Origin: Myoxocephalus aenaeus
Lineage: Eukaryota; Chordata; Actinopteri; Perciformes; Cottidae
Assembly (NCBI GenBank): GCA_038501785.1
Contig: JBAMJR010000070.1
Span: 4,503,501 to 4,567,500 of the forward strand
Direction of reading: 5' to 3'
DNA: 64,000 nt
Under the pieces are notes generated by a model. That model was not told the DNA's origin and searched no databases. It saw only the letters and a program-made list of their open reading frames with translations. The position numbers were made by a program, and so were the translations under genes. Positions 11,805 through 25,762 of this stretch are shown here, in pieces; within the stretch, counting starts at the first letter, position 1, and each line of letters opens with the position of its first letter.

Positions 11805-12204
11805 TTCCTGTATTGTTGATTGTCCCATTTGTATTTGTGGAGCATGAAAAACACGACATAAAATGGTACATTTATCAGAAAAAAAAGAGTGCAGCATTTG
11901 CAGAAAAACGTGTGTCTGCATGTCAGATGTGTGTGTGGTCATTTTTTTCCTGTGTGGCTCAGTGGAACTAACATTAGCAGGGTTGGGGGTTTGATTTCCA
12001 CTGGGTCACCCCCCACCCCCCTCCACGCTCAGGTGTATACACACTCAATTAAGCAATAACACAGTCAAGGTCGCGCTGCTTATTGGCAGCAGAGAGCTGC
12101 AGCTGGAGGAAATGCAGATTAGGCAGCGGCCTCAGAGAAACACAACCTTCACTGAGTTTCTGTTTCTACACAGGAGCTCCAAAGTGAGTGTTTCTCATGC
12201 AGTA

Positions 12205-12470
12205 CATGGCCGAAAGGTATGTGGACACCTGTATTATACCACCACATGTGATTACTTAAATCCATTAATCATTAATCTGCTGCTGTAACTGTCTTTTTTC
12301 CTCCAGATGTTGGACCTCTCTGCGGGGATTCGCTCCAACACTGATGACGGGTCCAGACGTGTCGGATGGGGTGGAGGACTTTATGGAGCTGGTTTTGTGC
12401 ACGAGATCGTTGTGAGGTATAAACAGGGAAGAGACCAAGTTGGAGCACTATTATGTTATTCCCTTTAATG
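12205..12470. mobile_element. Degenerate dispersed-repeat remnant (GTATGTGGACACCTG family)
   Basis: The left end reads GGCCGAAAGGTATGTGGACA. It is followed by blocks resembling a well-known fish interspersed repeat in order: a CTGCTGTAACTGTC block, GGGGATTCGCTCCAAC, GATGGGGTGGAGGACTTTAT and TTTTGTGCACGAGATCGTT. It has no coding capacity. A second fragment with the same end motif (CCAAAAGCATGTGGACA) is at about 31,124. Family assignment is from memory of the motif and is moderate. Confidence 0.5.
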
Positions 12471-12824
12471 AATACATCAAAATGTACGGTAGTCAACGGC
12501 AAGAGACAAAAAACCTTTTGGATTCTGTTTTTATTGTGGCATGATTTACAAATATGATGTTTGTCAATTTAAAAGATAATTTTGCAAATCCAGAAAGTCT
12601 CAGTTTGTCATATATCCATCCGACTCTTTTTCTTTTAGCCGGGAAGCGAAAGAACGAGCATTTACCGCAGATTCCCTCTCTTCCTGGATGAGCTCGCTCA
12701 TCCTGTTTCACACCGTTATTATTTTTCAAAAACACTCACAACAAGTGTTTCCTGAGAAGGTCAAATGCCCGGTGATGCACGGCCGCCCATGAGCTCCACA
12801 CGGAAATGTCAAGGGTGCATGCTC

Positions 12825-12826
<2 letters not shown>

Positions 12827-12913
<87 letters not shown>
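12827..12913. repeat. (TG)n microsatellite, about 87 bp
   Basis: An uninterrupted TG dinucleotide tract of about 43 units. Confidence 0.97.
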
Positions 12914-12915
<2 letters not shown>

Positions 12916-14224
12916 ATATGGATGATTCACACTATCATGCAGCTCTTAGCTCCAGGGACCGGTGCCCTCTTGGCCCCCACTCAGACCCACCAGAGAGCAC
13001 CAGAACAACTGAACCCCGTCTCTGTCCTCCGCCGGATATTGAGTCAGTGTACTGTGAAAAAGGAAATATGGTGTCAGGTCGCCAGGCGGCATGTTTCCTT
13101 AAAATGTCTGTGAGCCCCGGAGGGGAGCGGACGCCGATAAGTCTGGCGCTTGTCTGCTTGTTAGCTGTGAAGCAGGTCCATCACGCGGCCCTCGCTGCAG
13201 GCTCAGCGTTTCTCTGCAACCGGCCCGAGCCGGCGGTCGGATGGATCGGCTCGCGCTCCGCGCTCTTAATACCTCGGGCTTTTTACACTTTAATGTCTTT
13301 CACTTGACAAATGACCTGTGTTTACGAAGCAGGCCTCGGGACAGGCGGTGGAACCCTGAGATGATGTGTTTCTGTTTTTTATTACAGGAGGATGTAATGG
13401 GGTGGTGTGGAGGCTCAATGTGCTTCGGCTGGTGCTCACGTACATAAACACGCGGTTTAAAGTGAATTCCTCGATACAAACATCAGTACAAATCTAGCTT
13501 ACAGTCATGACTTAATGTATGTCTGCGTATCCTTTCAACTAAACACAGCAGTGTGGCGGACCCAGCCTCCATATGGCCTAAAGTAAGAGAATGCACATGA
13601 TTAAAATGCAATGGCTGTTTAAAATACATTAATGAGATACAAGACATTGGATCAATTAATTAAAGAAAATAACTGGTAGATCAATTAATAATGGAAATAA
13701 TAATTACTTGCAGCCCAAAACTGACAGCTGGATTAAAATGTTCAGGTCAAGTCGAAATTATGAGCATGCGCTTCAGTGGCGCTGGCTTTTTTTTCTCTTC
13801 TATCTCATAATCATGACTTTTTATCTCATAGTTATGACTTACCATTTTGCAAAATGTTCATCTTATTTTTTTCTTTTACCTCAGGAAAGGGCTTCCATAG
13901 GTCCCAGTGATAACTTTGGATAAATGTATATAAGTTATCCGGTATGTGACCAAATTGCGTCAGAGTTTCTTGTAATTTACCCAAATGTCACTATTAGACT
14001 ATACATGATAAGTCTAAAGTATAATTATTAGGTTATGCAGTAAATTATGAGAAATAAAACAAAACACAAACATGTGTTTTTGTCATAAATTGGCTTCCAT
14101 ACATGAGAAACATGACAACAACAAAATAAACACAATAAGCTAAATCTTTATCTCATGTACATACGTGACCGGTTTCCACACATGGAATGAATATTCAGCA
14201 GCTGACAGAAAGAGAACTGCTGGA

Positions 14225-14256
<32 letters not shown>

Positions 14257-17200
14257 GGCGCTCAGCTGTGGGACTCTTCGTCCACATGTTTAATGTCACA
14301 ACGCTTACAGATCGGCTCACGTGAGGCTCTGACCAGCAGAGCTGTTGTTCCTCGGCAGCGCTGCAGCTCCACCCCGAAGTCAATCAGCACGCCGCTTCAG
14401 GCCCAAACACACACAGCGGGGGAATGCCGATATGACCACAGTCAGGAAGAGGGAGATCACAAACACATGTAGCTGTGGAGGGAGGGAGGGAGGGGGTGAG
14501 GCCTTGGAGTGGAGCGAAAGGAACGACGTGTTCCTCTACAGGCCATAATTGTCAGAAACATGCACCAGGAGGCCGTCAGAGGCCTCGCTTGCCTCTGACA
14601 GCGAAACAAGAACATGCGGGATGGAGGCGTGAGGTAATCCTGAAATATATGTCACCCAGAAACATTTTAAAATAGCAACTCACCTTTGTGAGCTAAAATA
14701 AATAAAAATGTGATGATTCCTGTGCAACATGTGCACAACAAACTCCTTTTTTTTTTTAAAGGTTTCTCTACGATCATTTTTTTGTACAGCACTTTGCAGC
14801 GGCCTCGGTACATTAATGATGCTTAATAAATACATTTAAAAGCACAACATGAAAGTACAAAGTCTTTGTCCGAGTCACAGACTGCATTGACGCATGAATG
14901 ACAGAATGTACAGATCCATAACTACGAAAGACTTTCAGGTTATGCATGTTCATATTTTTTAAGAAGTTTGAGTATTTTTATGCGTAAACTTAAAGTTACT
15001 TCAGGCTAACAAATGACAATGAAAACACTTAAAGGGACAGTAACCCAGAATACATATTATGGTAGCACACACTTTTTAGCATTAGTAAAGCATGAATAAA
15101 CACTGAATTCATCATTTATAAAGCATTATTCCAACATGAATACTCATTAGTAACTCATTCATAAACACAGTTAGAAATGTTTCATTCTTGATTAATAACT
15201 CTTCCTACATTGTTATGGTGTGAGTTGCCTAGTTTCGACTTGCAGTGCTCAAAATAATATATGGAGTCTATAAAAACAATAAATACATAATAAATAAATG
15301 AAAGTGGATAAAAGCTGAATTTATTTATAATGAATTCAAGCTTAAAAATGAATCACAATGAGAAATATTAATCGCATACATTAGCTTTAACCGTATTGTA
15401 TGTCTTAAAGACCATTTTATTCTCAAAAATCTATGAATTCTACATCTTGATCCTTAAACGAACATGTGGGTTCTCGCTTGAAGGATTGTGGGAATCACAC
15501 CCATGACTTTAATAAAAAAGGCTCCTTCTTTAACATTATCAGACGGTCCCCTCAGACACCACCGTGTCCTCTTCGTCAGCCCAGCTCTCTTTGAGCGCCT
15601 CCTCTGATAAGCTCTGCGACATTTCCTCTAAAGATGATGAAACTGAAGATCACAGATGGCGGCAAAGCTTCTGCCATGTGGCCCGCGAAGAGAACTGCAC
15701 AGAAAACTCTCTCCAGACTTCCCACTTCTCAATTATTCTTTTCTTTTTTTCTTCTAAAGACTCACGCTGTGAACAATCGAGCCAGCATCGATACTTCCAC
15801 AACACTTTTTTTTCCTTCCACAACCTCGTTATGCTCAGATTTATCTCTCGGAGGCTTCTGTAAAGCTTTGCAAGTGAAGCTTATCGTGGAGGCAACCTCA
15901 ATTTAAGGCTTTCCCTTTAAAATTAGCTTAACTGTGATGAATGAACCTCGACATGCGATGGAAAACTTGATCTTTTTGGTGCCTGTTAACAGGAGATATG
16001 GAGTATTTTCTCAGGTAATCCCTCCTGGGTAGGAAGTATCTGACCGAGGCCGCTGGTTTCTGGAGACTCCGCCGCGCCTCCATCATGGATTAGTGGAGCT
16101 GAATTGGAATCGGAGGTGAAGGGAGGAGATGGAGCCGATGGAGCCGAGGCGCCGTCCAGGTGTGAAAGTGCACAAATTTACTGTCACGGCTTGGTTCATC
16201 TCAAAATGCATGAAATCTCCTCCTGGATATCATCTGGTAACAAGGTCATTAAACGCTGCAGGAGGTGGACACCCTCTGCAGAAGGGGATGCAATGTGTGT
16301 GTGTGTGTGTGTTGTTTCTGTGTGCACAATATTTTATATATTCCTCCATCTCTTTAGTATTAAACTTGAAGGTCAGCCTTCTGAAATAAGAAGAACAAAA
16401 TCAATTTCTGCCTCATTTCCAGACGGTGACAGAGATGTTGATACGGCCACCTATACGTTCATTTCATACACTGCACACGGGCGCCCCGCTGACATATAGC
16501 CTCCTCTCCTCCCACCCCCAAGATAACGTCCGCCATGCCGGCTAAATTAGTGGGAGATCATTGATCACCCCCACAGCCTGCAGAGATGAGAGAATTAATT
16601 AGACACAGAGAGGGAGACGGTGAGATAAGAGGGAGAGGATATTTGGCAAGAGAGACAAAGATGGAGAGACAACGGGAGAGAAAATATGTACTGAAGTGAG
16701 TGTCTGCGGAGGGAGATACGGCCGGCTGCTGAGACGCTGTGTGGGCTTGCAGACTTTTTTTTTAATAGTGTGACTCCTGCTGTTGTTTCATTCAGTGCAG
16801 CTGCTCGCTGTCTTTCAGCGCTGGGAGAATGTGCCGGACAGTTACGTCTGTCGGAGACGCAGAATGGGGCCGAGTACAGATTGAATCGGTGCTCGTGATG
16901 TCTTGTTCCCAAACCTGCGTTACGTGCAGCTGGGAGTTTTCAGCGGGACTGTCTTGAAGTGATACGAAAAGTAAAAGTACAGACGTTTCTGGATTGCTGC
17001 TGCACCCATGTTGCATGTTTTAAAGGAGAGCTGCAAGAATGAGTCCTCAAACCCAGGAATGAGTCAGCATTTTGGCACTTCGAACCCCCCCTAAAAGTTG
17101 TTGTTTAGATGAAATCAGGTCTGTGTTTAACACATTTTAACGTTTAGTCCTACGATATAAAGTCAGTAAACACCCCTCTGGTGAATTCAGAAGCTTTTAC

Positions 17201-18862
17201 CTGTAGAAAAGAGTCTAAATGAGCATCCTCAGTAGAACTCTCGTCCTGCTTCAGTTTAGTGGAGACGTGAAGTCATGTGACCGTGGTGGAGTTCCTTTAT
17301 AGCCGCTAGCCGTTAGCTTCTTACTTTACACTTCAAAACATCAGAAAAGTGGTGTTCGTCTGTGAAGATCATCTCGATGAACTAAACTTGTGAGTATCAT
17401 AAACGTTTGTTTGCCAATGAGATTATTTTCAACGGAAGAATCCCATTGGCCTTTTGAGACGCTAACTTCCTGTTGGACTACGAGTCAAACATCATCCCGA
17501 CAGCACTCTGAAGGGACAGTTTTTAAAATAATACATTTTATAATCCACAAAAGTGCTTGTTTGTGCATTTTACAGATATTGTTATTTTAAGAATCTGAAA
17601 GAACCCTACGGAGAAATACAACCTTTTTTCTTTTCTTTTTTTGAACCTTTCTGTTTCTGTGACTTGTTGCTGGACGACAATGGTGGAAACGTGAGATAAC
17701 ATGTTTCAGAGAGGAGTTTGTTGTGTTGGAGGAAAGAAAATGTAACTTAGATCTAAAATACTTTTTAACCAGTCCGTCAAAGTAGCCGTGTTGTTTCTTG
17801 TTTTGCGTGTATGTTTTGGGGTCCAATCCATTGCTTCCACATGGAAAGAGAACGATTTTAGAAAAAGCACCAACACTTTAACTTTTGTTTCCTTAAACAA
17901 AGACACAAAAAAGTATAAAAACACATTTCCTGCTTTGCCCTTTTTTTCAAAAACAGCCTTTTTACTTCTTCTTTTTTTTTTTTACAAAAATATCACACAC
18001 TGTTTCTCAGACACACGTTCAAGAATGAAATCTCCTGCAATCATTGGAATAATAAATAATAACTGAACGCCAGTCGGTCTGAGCCGTATAGCTCCACAAA
18101 CAGAATAGTTAAACTCTGCAACACGTGAGGAAACAATCGCAGAAGACGTGTAACGTGTTCGTTACAGTGCGTGAACTGGAGCACATTATTCTCTTTCTGG
18201 TTTGTATATTATCACTTCAAAACGTGCAGGTGACCAAAACGTAGATTTGCAGTACAGTTATTGATGCTTTCTGCTTTGTGGCCAAACATCACTGAAACTT
18301 TCAGGAAAAACTGAACCACAGACAGACACAGATTGTAAATGCACGAGATGTATTTCATTCATCTTTTACGTGGAAAGAAGCTGCGCATTCCAACCTTAAA
18401 GAGATTCAGTTACTAATTTACCGAGGTGTGCGTTTGATCGGCCCAACTGAAATATATCAAATATATAATATATTCTCCTCATTTCAACTTTGGCTTCAAA
18501 GACGAAGAAGAACCTGCTGGTTTGGACCTTAGAACCCATCAGGACGTAATAAAAAGGATCATCTTAAATGCAAAGTAATTATCAAACAAGGAGAGCTCGT
18601 TTTATCTGTAATTCCCTTTTCCCACTTCCTGTTGAGGGAGGAAGTAAACGTCATGTATATCAAACTTAAAAAAAAAACACAAAATATGAAATTATAAGTT
18701 CATAGAAAAAAGCCAAATAAAAATGCTGCGATTTGGGACAAAAAATATTATTTGTAGCTCAATATTTGAAGAAAACTACGAAGTCTTTCATGCTCACAAT
18801 GATAATGTTTACAGCGACCACCATCTTGGTTTACTTCTAATTTACACAAACCACAAAGTTCA
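12914..18862. other. Intergenic, no gene seen
   Basis: About 6 kb without a supportable gene. Contents noticed: CATAATTATGA-type repeats at about 13,795-13,850, (CAA)n at 14,225-14,256, a GGGA-rich patch at about 14,478-14,496 and (GT)10 at about 16,292-16,312. The open frames are short and scattered on both strands. Confidence 0.5.
14225..14256. repeat. (CAA)n trinucleotide repeat
   Basis: About ten perfect CAA units. Confidence 0.95.
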
Positions 18863-19014
18863 GGAGAAGAAGGAGGAGGAGAAGAAGAAGGAGAAGGAGA
18901 AGGAGGAGAAGAAGAAGAAGAAGAAGAAGAAGAAGAAGAAGAAGAAGAAGAAGAAGAAGAAGAAGAAGAAGAAGAAGAAGAAGAAGAAGAAGAAGAAGAA
19001 GAAGAAGAAGAAGA
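18863..19014. repeat. GAA/TTC trinucleotide tract, about 150 bp
   Basis: A continuous homopurine tract on the plus strand. It begins with mixed GGA/GAA units and becomes an almost perfect (GAA)n run of roughly 35-40 units from about 18,908. Long mirror-symmetric GAA tracts are known to form intramolecular triplexes. Confidence 0.96.
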
Positions 19015-19508
19015 CCTCTGTTTTTCTCTACTTCATGCTGGTTGTTGCTGTGGAGCTCCTATAGAGTGATTACTCTCATTCACAAAGGAGAGCGCAGCTT
19101 TTATTTTTTTATTGCCAGCGATAAACTCAATCTCACATCAGAGTGTATCCAATTATACGGCCTCGCAGGCCACATTCACAACGAGGTCACCTTAACTCCT
19201 ATCTCCTCCTCATCGAGCGGAGGTTGAAAGGGGGATTTGATTGGGTGATAGCGGGTCGAGGCGGAAGATATATCAGCTACAATTTCATCAGCAACCCTCT
19301 TTTTCCATCTTTCTGGAGAGAAATGCCTTGTGGGTAAAGACAGGGATGGGTGGGGGCAATATGAGTGTGAAGGGAAGTCGGCGGTCAGGTGGTCAGTTGA
19401 GGGATGAGTCAGCAGATGCTTTGTCACTTTTCAGTCCGTTTGTGTGTTTTTTTTACTTCAACTTATGGAAACTAGTGTTGTCATCAACAGGAAGCTTCTT
19501 CTTCTTTC

Positions 19509-20136
19509 TGTCTCTTTGTAGTTGTTTTGTTCTCTTTGTAGTTGTTTTGTGTCTCTTTGTAGTTGTTTTCTTTCTATTTGTCGTTGTTTTGTGTCTCTTT
19601 GTTGTTGTTTTGTTCTATTTGTAGTTGTTTTGTTTCTCTTTGTAGTTGTTTCTTGTCTCTTTGTAATTGATTTGTTCTCTTTGTAGTTGTTTTGTTTCTA
19701 TTTATAGTTGTTTTGTGTCTCTTTGTAGTTGTTTCTTGTCTCTTTGTAGTTGTTTTGTGTCTCTTTGTAGTTGTTTTGTGTCTCTTTGTAGTTGGTTTGT
19801 TTCTCTTTGTAATTGATTTGTTCTCTTTGTAGTTGTTTTGTTTCTATTTGTAGTTGTTTTGTGTCTCTTTATAGTTGTTTTGTTTCTCTTTGTAGTTGTT
19901 TCTTGTCTCTTTGTAGTTGTTTTGTGTCTCTTTGTAGTTGTTTTGTGTCTCTTTGTAGTTGGTTTGTTTCTCTTTGTAATTGATTTGTTCTCTTTATAGT
20001 TGTTTTGTGTCTCTTTGTAGTTGTTTAGTGTCTCTTTGTAGTTAGTTTGTGTCTCTTTGTAGTTGTTTAGTGTCTCTTTGTAGTCATTTTGTTTATCTTT
20101 GTAGTTGTTTTGTTTCTCTTTATAGTCATTTTGTGT
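19509..20136. repeat. Minisatellite of about 21 bp, GTCTCTTTGTAGTTGTTTTGT unit
   Basis: About thirty head-to-tail copies, in the same orientation as the array at 9.7-10.2 kb and more homogeneous. Variants (TTCTTGTCTC, TAATTGATTTG) recur in the same order, which suggests higher-order amplification of a block of roughly 190 bp. The right flank (20,137-20,200) carries GGGGGGCCCCTG and TTTGGGCCCC. Confidence 0.9.
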
Positions 20137-20200
20137 GACATTTTGCAGTCTGAGACCAGGGGGGCCCCTGCCACTTTGGGCCCCGATGGCCGCTTAGTAA

Positions 20201-23200
20201 TCAATCCATGTTAATAATCATGTAAGTCATGAAGTGAGTGTCTTAGTGGCTGACTGAAAATCCAGTGCACATTCACTGTCTATTTTTCCTGTAATCACCT
20301 TTTCAATAGAAGCGATGTGTATGTGTGAAACCAGCACCACTTTGGAGTAAGGATTCCCTTTGGATGATACACTGTTTGTGTAATCAAGATATCAAGTAAA
20401 CACTGTTTGTACTGTTTGTTCAGAGTAAAATGTGCTTTAGTCACTGAACAGCGAACGTCATGGGAACAACACTCTGTGCACCGAGCTTACGCTCACATTC
20501 AGTGTTTAAAACATATATTGTTGTGGGAAGAAAACTGAAGCATGACATAACAGTGGAACCACAACAGGAGTGTGAGCTCAAACAAAGAGGACTCACACAA
20601 GGTCAGCCTCTGCAGCTCAGGTCCCGCCGACTTGTAAATCACTCTCTGATGCGAGCGCCGGCCAAAATGCTTTAAAATGTAAATGTCCTCATCATGGTGG
20701 CTGGACCCGGTGCCAGGCCCGCGGGAGGCCGATCGGTCTGCGGGGCCGAGGCGGCGCCGGAGTGGAATTGGCAGCGAGCAGATGGGGGACGGAGCGCCGC
20801 CCTCTGATGAGCCACCGAGAGAGGTTCACTGATTACTCTAATTTAACGGATGAGTTTAATTTCAGTCTGATGGATTCCAGAAACAGGACAAATCATGGAT
20901 TTTATACAGTGAGTGGATTGTGTGTGTGTGTGTGTGCAGCTGTCTGACTTTTTTTTAACTTTTTCACGTCTTTATATTCACTGTTGTTCTGACCTGATGT
21001 CTTGGTGACGTTTTTCAACACAAAGTTTTCCATTTTACTCAGAATTTGGAGGCAAAACGATGAACCTGAGCATAAACAACATCGAATCGCCATCTTTTAC
21101 TTTATGCATCGTTTGTGCTGCAAACAATGTCGTAGCCGCCGTTTCCATCTGATTTGATTTGTGCGTCTTTGCGCGCCCGCGGTACTCAATTATTCCTCCT
21201 GTCTTCTCTTAACACGGTTGCCACGGATAATTAAAATGTCTCGAATTAGATTTTGAGAAATGTATGCTCCCCGCAGGATTATCTAATTGTTCATTTAAAG
21301 ATGGTTACTGTACACACAGTTTCTCTTTTGCTAATGGCGCTGTGGTAATGGATGTAAGGAGCTCAGAGACCTGCCATCAGCTGCACGCTTCCTTTTTGTA
21401 TGATTTAGACATAATTAATCAATATTTACTCAATTCAGTATCACACAAATACCAAAATAAAAGTAGCAGCATGTGTAATACGTGATCGCAAACTCCACTT
21501 GATGCAATTACACCCTCCAGATTCCCAGAATTAACCCCGTTCACGTGTCAGCGGTGGCTTCGACCCCGTTTCACATCGTTACGTAATTCCGTTGTTATTA
21601 TGTCGCATGAGTGCGTGATTTTCCCATCGGCTTGTCATAACTTCTCGGCAGCTGCTGGACAAAAAGACGAGATAATTAGAGAGAAGGTCGCCTCGACCCT
21701 TTCAACGGGAAACCAAGCGGCTTACGAAATTATACCTGTGCCCCTGAAAGCATCGACCTGATGAGATCAGACCCACAAAGCAACAGCTGTGTCGGATCCT
21801 CTGCAGAGTCTGCGTTCATGGACCGAATGCATCGTACGCCATGACGACGGTGTCAACGCGGCTTTCTCATCTTCAGAGGCGGAGGAAGAAAGGTAGCAAT
21901 ACGTGTGAAAATACATTTGTCCTCCATTTGAGGTGAGACAAACTTTGATTTTACTTCTTTTTTGTGTCTATTTTGCCTCAGTAACTATCTTCTCTCAGGC
22001 TGGTGTAAAGAAAAACTCACTCACAAACTCCAAAATACACATTTAGGTTTTCATTTTATTACTTTGTATGTTTGCATCTGTAGATCTCTCCTAAATTCAC
22101 CAACAGTTACCATCACATACAACTTGTAATACAATAAATAATCCTCTTAATGTCAGTGATGAAGTGGTGAAGTTTCAGGGTGATATCTATGAGTGAATGT
22201 TTTGACCTTATTCACCTGTAGAGCCTTCAGAATGTGTTTAAAGTAACTAAACATCTCTTTAAAGGCCGTTTTCTCTCCATGAGTTTGTTCTCAGACTCTG
22301 ATCCAGAAATCTCCTCTTCAGCAGCTCTTACATCACCAAACTTTACACTTTGATTCCTCAAGATATTCTGAAGGTTTCTACAGAGGGGTTTGTTCACACA
22401 GCAGTCAGAGCCTCATTTATACTACATTCATTAATAAAAACATGGAACAAATATACTTTTTTCATGGTTATTGACAGTAGTTTCTGATTTATGGAGTGAA
22501 TGAATCCAAAAATCCAAAATCCTTTTTGTCAAAAAAACTAAATATATATGATAATTATGATAAATAAATAAAGAATAAAAACATTAAATAAACCAGAAAT
22601 ATTGTGTGATTCTGTTCCTATTTACATTATTTTAAATAAGAATAATACAATAAATAATGTATTGCATTATAATATTAAATTTTTTAAATCCTCTATTATT
22701 CACCTCTCTAACATGATAGGGAGCTAGACAGCTTGTTTTAAAGTAAATTATCATGATAATGAAAATGGAAAATTCACAACAATCAACTTTTCCATATCGC
22801 TCGGTCCCAGATGTGGATTTACAAACTGTTTTAAACACTTTTCCCACCTGAGAATATCCCCAATGCTTCTCCCACCCTCTTTCTGTCTTTCCTCTGCAGA
22901 AATATCAGCTAATCTGAGTGATGAACATCTCACAGCTACTGAGCACGACTTTTGAACAAGCTTCTGACAAATTGCTCGACTTTCTTGGTGTTCATGCTGG
23001 TTGGCCGGTGGAAACATGCACGCTCACTTTTCCCATTACACTTTACATTAAACACAAGTGTGTGAGTGGTGGGGGAGAGACAGATGAAGAACCTCTGGAG
23101 TGCACATCACTTCTTTTAAGGATGCAGCTTGTCACTGTGCATCACCAAGACAGACGAGCAGCAAGTACAATAGGCAATTAGAAGCTCCCATGGAAGCACA

Positions 23201-23805
23201 GCTAACCCTATATAACGAGGGGGAAAGGCTTTTCAAAAGATGTTGCATCTTGTGAAAAGCCTGATCCCAGCAGGAAAAGACAAACTCAATCCCCTTTATT
23301 TACTCGCTTAAAAACACTGCACACTTGAGGAACTCTCCCTTTGCATCGTGCCGGCAGTGCTTGTGAAAGCACTCGGATCTGATGCTTCAAATTGTGCAGA
23401 AGAAGAAGAAAAGGAACTCCCCCCCCCCCGCCCCCCACCAATTACTCTCTTTCCGGCCTGAAGTGGTACCAGGTGGTTGATGTTTTGTGCTGTAAAAAGT
23501 GAGCAGGCTTTCATCGTTGGAGTCTTTGCTCTGTTTGACGGCTGACCTAATTTCTTTCTTTCCGCTCTGGGTTTTTATAGCTCATTCATACGAGGCAACG
23601 GGGGAGGTGCATTGTGGGAGAAAAGGCGATTCAGGTTGACTGGCATGGAGCGAGGCCTTCGCCCCGTGATTGACGGGATGCACGTTGACACGCTGTCCGT
23701 CTTCGTCTGATCACGCACATGTCTGCAGACACACGAAGAAGAAACACTTAAAGTGAATCTTAATTATGCACACGTTCGGATGGCAGGAAGGCGAAAACGT
23801 TTGTT
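20201..23805. other. Intergenic, no gene seen
   Basis: No supportable gene. A (TG)9 tract is at about 20,918. The block at 21,170-21,480 looks regulatory and is listed separately. The rest is AT-rich and featureless, apart from a short C-rich run at about 23,418-23,436. Confidence 0.5.
21170..21480. promoter_or_regulatory. Candidate conserved non-coding element
   Basis: This block is free of simple repeats and rich in homeodomain-type cores: CAATTATT (about 21,187), GGATAATTAAAATG (about 21,225), CTAATTGTTC (about 21,283) and CATAATTAATCAATA (about 21,410). The look is that of developmental enhancers; conservation cannot be tested here. Confidence 0.25.
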
Positions 23806-23807
23806 GA

Positions 23808-24590
23808 CGAGACAAAGAGGCGAAGAGGCAAAGAGGCAAAGAAACAAAGAGACAGAGACAGAGAAACAAAGAGACAGGGAGACAAAGAGACAGAGAGACA
23901 AAGAGACAAAGAGTCAAAGAGACAGGGAGACAAAGAGACAGAGAGACAACGATACAGAGAGACAAAGAGACAAAGAGACAGGGAGACAACGATACAGAGA
24001 GACAAAGAGACAAAGAGACAAAGAGACAAAGAGACAGGGAGACAGAGAGACAGAGAGACAGAGAGACAGAGAGACAAAGATACAGAGATACAAAGAGACA
24101 AAGAGACGAAGAGACGAAGAGACGAAGAGACGAAGATACAGAGATACAAAGAGACAAAGAGTCAGAGAGACAGGGAGACAGAGAAACAGAGAGACAGAGA
24201 GACAACGATACAGAGAGACAAAGAGTCAAAGAGACAAAGAGACAAAGAGTCAAAGAGACAGGGAGACAGAGAAACAGAGAGACAAAGAGACAAAGAGACG
24301 AAGATACAGAGAAACAGAGATACAAAGAGACAAAGAGACAAAGAGACGAAGATACAGAGATACAAAGAGACAAAGAGTCAAAGAGACAGAGAGACAGAGA
24401 AACAGAGAGACAACGAGACAGAGAGAGAGAGATACAAAGTGACAGAGGGACAAAGAGACAAATAGACAAAAAACAGAGAGACAGAGAGACAAAGAGACAA
24501 ATAGACAAAAAACAGAGAGACAGAGAGACAAAGAGACAGAGAGACACAGACAAAAAAACAGAGAGACGGATAGAGAGACAAAGAGAGGAG
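23808..24590. repeat. Degenerate 8-bp array, AGAGACAA/AGAGACAG units
   Basis: About 780 bp of GAGACAAA and GAGACAGA units in irregular alternation, with sporadic GAGTCAAA, GATACAGA and GACGAAGA variants. The plus strand is almost free of T. Its complement contains the same GTCTCTTTGT core as the two 21-bp arrays upstream. Stop-free frames on both strands are a by-product of composition. Confidence 0.92.
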
Positions 24591-25687
24591 GTTTTAGACA
24601 AGAACGTCTCATTCTGGAACTTCCAAAGAACCGATAGCAGAACCGCATCAATACTCCAGGTTCCTGTTTATCCGTGACGTTGATCGATCAATATCTGGGT
24701 CCCCCTAAAAGCTTCAACATAGATTACCTGAAGCTGCTGCGGATCAAACCGTCTCACAGATGAATCCGTCGACGCAGCTTCAAACTGCCACGCTAGAGAG
24801 AGAGAGAGAGAGAGTTTCTAATTGTTCTCGGCAGCTCCTCTGTTGTGAACCTGTAATTGCGTGAGTCAACAACACTCAGGTTTTTTATTTTTTTTAAAGG
24901 AAAGACAACGCTCCTGTAGCTGTCAGCTTGCGGCGTTGCAGAGTTATTGATCAGGAGAGAACTGAGGCTTTGTTTATCTCGCCTCTGGTGAGCAGCGGAG
25001 AAGACGTCCTCTGAATGCCAATTAGAGCGGTTTGATGGTCAGATCATTGTCACGCCGCCGATGACTGGCGGGCCCGACGAGCTCGTGGGCGGACCTCGAC
25101 GGGGGGCAGCAGAGCTGGCGTTTCCGTCTTGAAACAAAGAGTTGCGAGGGAAGCATCGCTGCTCTCCGACGGCGGAATGAAGTGAATTTGATTTCATCTT
25201 CTATGCTGTTGATTGATCTCCATAAGCCCAATTTGTTGCTTTCTGCAGAGCAATTTGTCTGCGAGTGAGGAGGAGAAAATGTTCGGCTCTGATCTGAGCT
25301 AAAAGTTAGCTTTAACCCTCCCCCTCTCGGGAAAAGAGTGTGTATTTGAAGCAGCGTTGCATCCCCTGAGCTGCAGCCAGATTTAGGCCCCAAAAAGTCA
25401 ACATTAGCATTTCAGAGGGCTATCTGTTTCCATCAGCTAAATCTCGTATACGTTTCCCCAAAAACTCCCCAGGAGCCCGAAGCAGTATCAGGCATTAGAC
25501 GGTCCCTGGTGGTTGGCGGGGTGTGTGTGTGTGTGTGTGTGTGGGTTTGCCATTTCGGAGCCTTTAAATTCATTATTCTCGATAATTAAAGCAAATATTT
25601 CAAAGGCTGCTTACACTGCAGCGATACTGTCAGTGGACTCCGCAGGGACCCGAGGCCTGCAGCCCAGGTGGCTTCTAAGACTTTCAA

Positions 25688-25690
<3 letters not shown>

Positions 25691-25754
<64 letters not shown>
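25691..25754. repeat. (CA)n microsatellite, about 64 bp
   Basis: A perfect CA run ending in a short TATATA stretch. Confidence 0.97.

Positions 25755-25762
<8 letters not shown>

Noticed and set aside
23711..24651. Long frames on both strands (up to 296 aa) rich in ETKRQRD or SLCLSV
   Set aside because: They are translations of the GAGACAAA/GAGACAGA low-complexity array, open in several frames at once, which marks composition and not selection.
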